Shown here: positions 14,254 through 14,410 of the stretch, in pieces
Position numbering within the stretch: the stretch's first letter is position 1
Layout: every line of letters starts with the position of its first letter
Assembly: GCA_964342465.1 (NCBI GenBank)
Contig: CAYFFQ010000028.1
Span: 1 to 14,410 of the forward strand
Length of the DNA stretch: 14,410 nt
Origin: MGIIb-Q1 sp964342465
GTDB lineage: Archaea > Thermoplasmatota > Poseidoniia > Poseidoniales > Thalassarchaeaceae
Direction of reading: 5' to 3'
Translations under genes and position numbers: made by a program
The notes under the pieces: generated by a model
What the model was told of the DNA's origin: nothing
The model's input: only the letters and a program-made list of their open reading frames with translations
Database searches by the model: none

Positions 14254-14410
14254 ATGAAGTTTCGTCTGTTGGAATCGCTCATGCGGAAGATTTCCCCAAA
14301 GGGAAATCGACTTCAATCTGTTCTCGCTAAGATGAAGTCCTCGGCAAAGGCACCGACTCCTAGCCCTTCGGGCGTAGGGGGGCTGCCGCCCCCCTTACAA
14401 TCCCCCCGTG
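14254..14410 (+). CDS. Possible N-terminus of an unidentified proline-rich protein (partial)
   Basis: An ATG at 14254 opens a frame with no stop to the window end (52 codons). The product begins MKFRLLESLMRKISPKG, continues as a basic amphipathic helix (LQSVLAKMKSSAK) and then turns into a proline/serine-rich stretch (APTPSPSG), the last part being encoded by the second 37-bp repeat. An AT-rich tract (14226-14241) just upstream fits an archaeal promoter of a leaderless gene divergent from tnaA. Against it, the same DNA is dense in perfect hairpins, and the repeat is otherwise intergenic. The family is not recognised. It may be a gene start, or chance. Confidence 0.35.
   Translation, partial: MKFRLLESLMRKISPKGNRLQSVLAKMKSSAKAPTPSPSGVGGLPPPLQSPR
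14289..14308. other. Perfect 8-bp hairpin
   Basis: GATTTCCC-CAAA-GGGAAATC is a perfect stem with a four-base loop. It is followed at once by GACTTCA (14309-14315) pairing with TGAAGTC (14333-14339), and later by GCCC-TTC-GGGC (14363-14373). The string of stems within 120 bases could mark a structured RNA, or be the leader of a gene beyond the window. Confidence 0.6.
14374..14410. repeat. Second full copy of the 37-bp repeat, at window end
   Basis: Identical base for base to 14187-14223, in the same orientation, 150 bases downstream of the end of the first copy. It has the same GGGGGGC-TGCC-GCCCCCC stem and is preceded, like the first cluster, by a TTCGGG-containing hairpin. The window stops exactly at its last base. 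Confidence 0.95.

Overview
The window holds a nitrate respiration gene cluster. All nine complete genes read on the minus strand, over about 13.7 kb. From right to left, in transcription order, they are: a PLP-dependent tryptophanase (tnaA); a small secreted, membrane-anchored protein with a C-x-C-H motif; narG, narH, narJ and narI (a complete respiratory nitrate reductase with its chaperone); a NarK-type nitrate/nitrite transporter; a hemerythrin-like di-iron protein; an LCIB-type (theta class) carbonic anhydrase-like protein; and a second, NrtP-like nitrate/nitrite transporter. Gene fragments on the plus strand may sit at both edges: the last 22 codons of an unknown protein at 1-69, and the first 52 codons of an unknown proline-rich protein from 14254 to the window end.

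How the genes work together: the NarK-family carriers bring nitrate in and export nitrite. NarI (cytochrome b) oxidises quinol, NarH carries electrons through four Fe-S clusters, and NarG reduces nitrate at a Mo-bis-MGD centre. NarJ helps insert the cofactor. NarG has no Tat leader, so its active site should face the cytoplasm, which fits the presence of two nitrate/nitrite carriers. The hemerythrin and carbonic anhydrase-like genes overlap or abut each other and follow the transporter. They may deal with O2, NO or damaged Fe-S centres and with CO2/bicarbonate or pH, but that is inference from context. No Mo-cofactor synthesis gene, nitrite reductase or regulator lies in the window.

Organism: the sequence does not settle it. 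The secreted protein has an N-terminal signal and one C-terminal membrane helix with a basic tail. Gene starts are close-packed, and some have AT-rich boxes at leaderless-promoter distance. The overall flavour suggests a planktonic euryarchaeon of the Marine Group II (Poseidoniia) type from oxygen-poor water. This is a judgement of moderate to low confidence, and a bacterium is not excluded. There are no rRNA, tRNA or universal marker genes here to test it.

Layout: 1-69 possible C-terminus of a plus-strand gene; 70-397 convergent intergenic stretch with a 61-bp tandem repeat; 398-1930 NrtP-like narK; 1931-2148 promoter region with an inverted repeat; 2149-3403 carbonic anhydrase and hemerythrin; 3485-12486 narK, narI, narJ, narH, narG and the anchored C-x-C-H protein; 12487-12687 promoter region sharing motifs with 1931-2148; 12688-14094 tnaA; 14095-14410 repeat-rich, hairpin-rich region with a divergent plus-strand ORF. 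The window ends exactly at the end of a 37-bp repeat.
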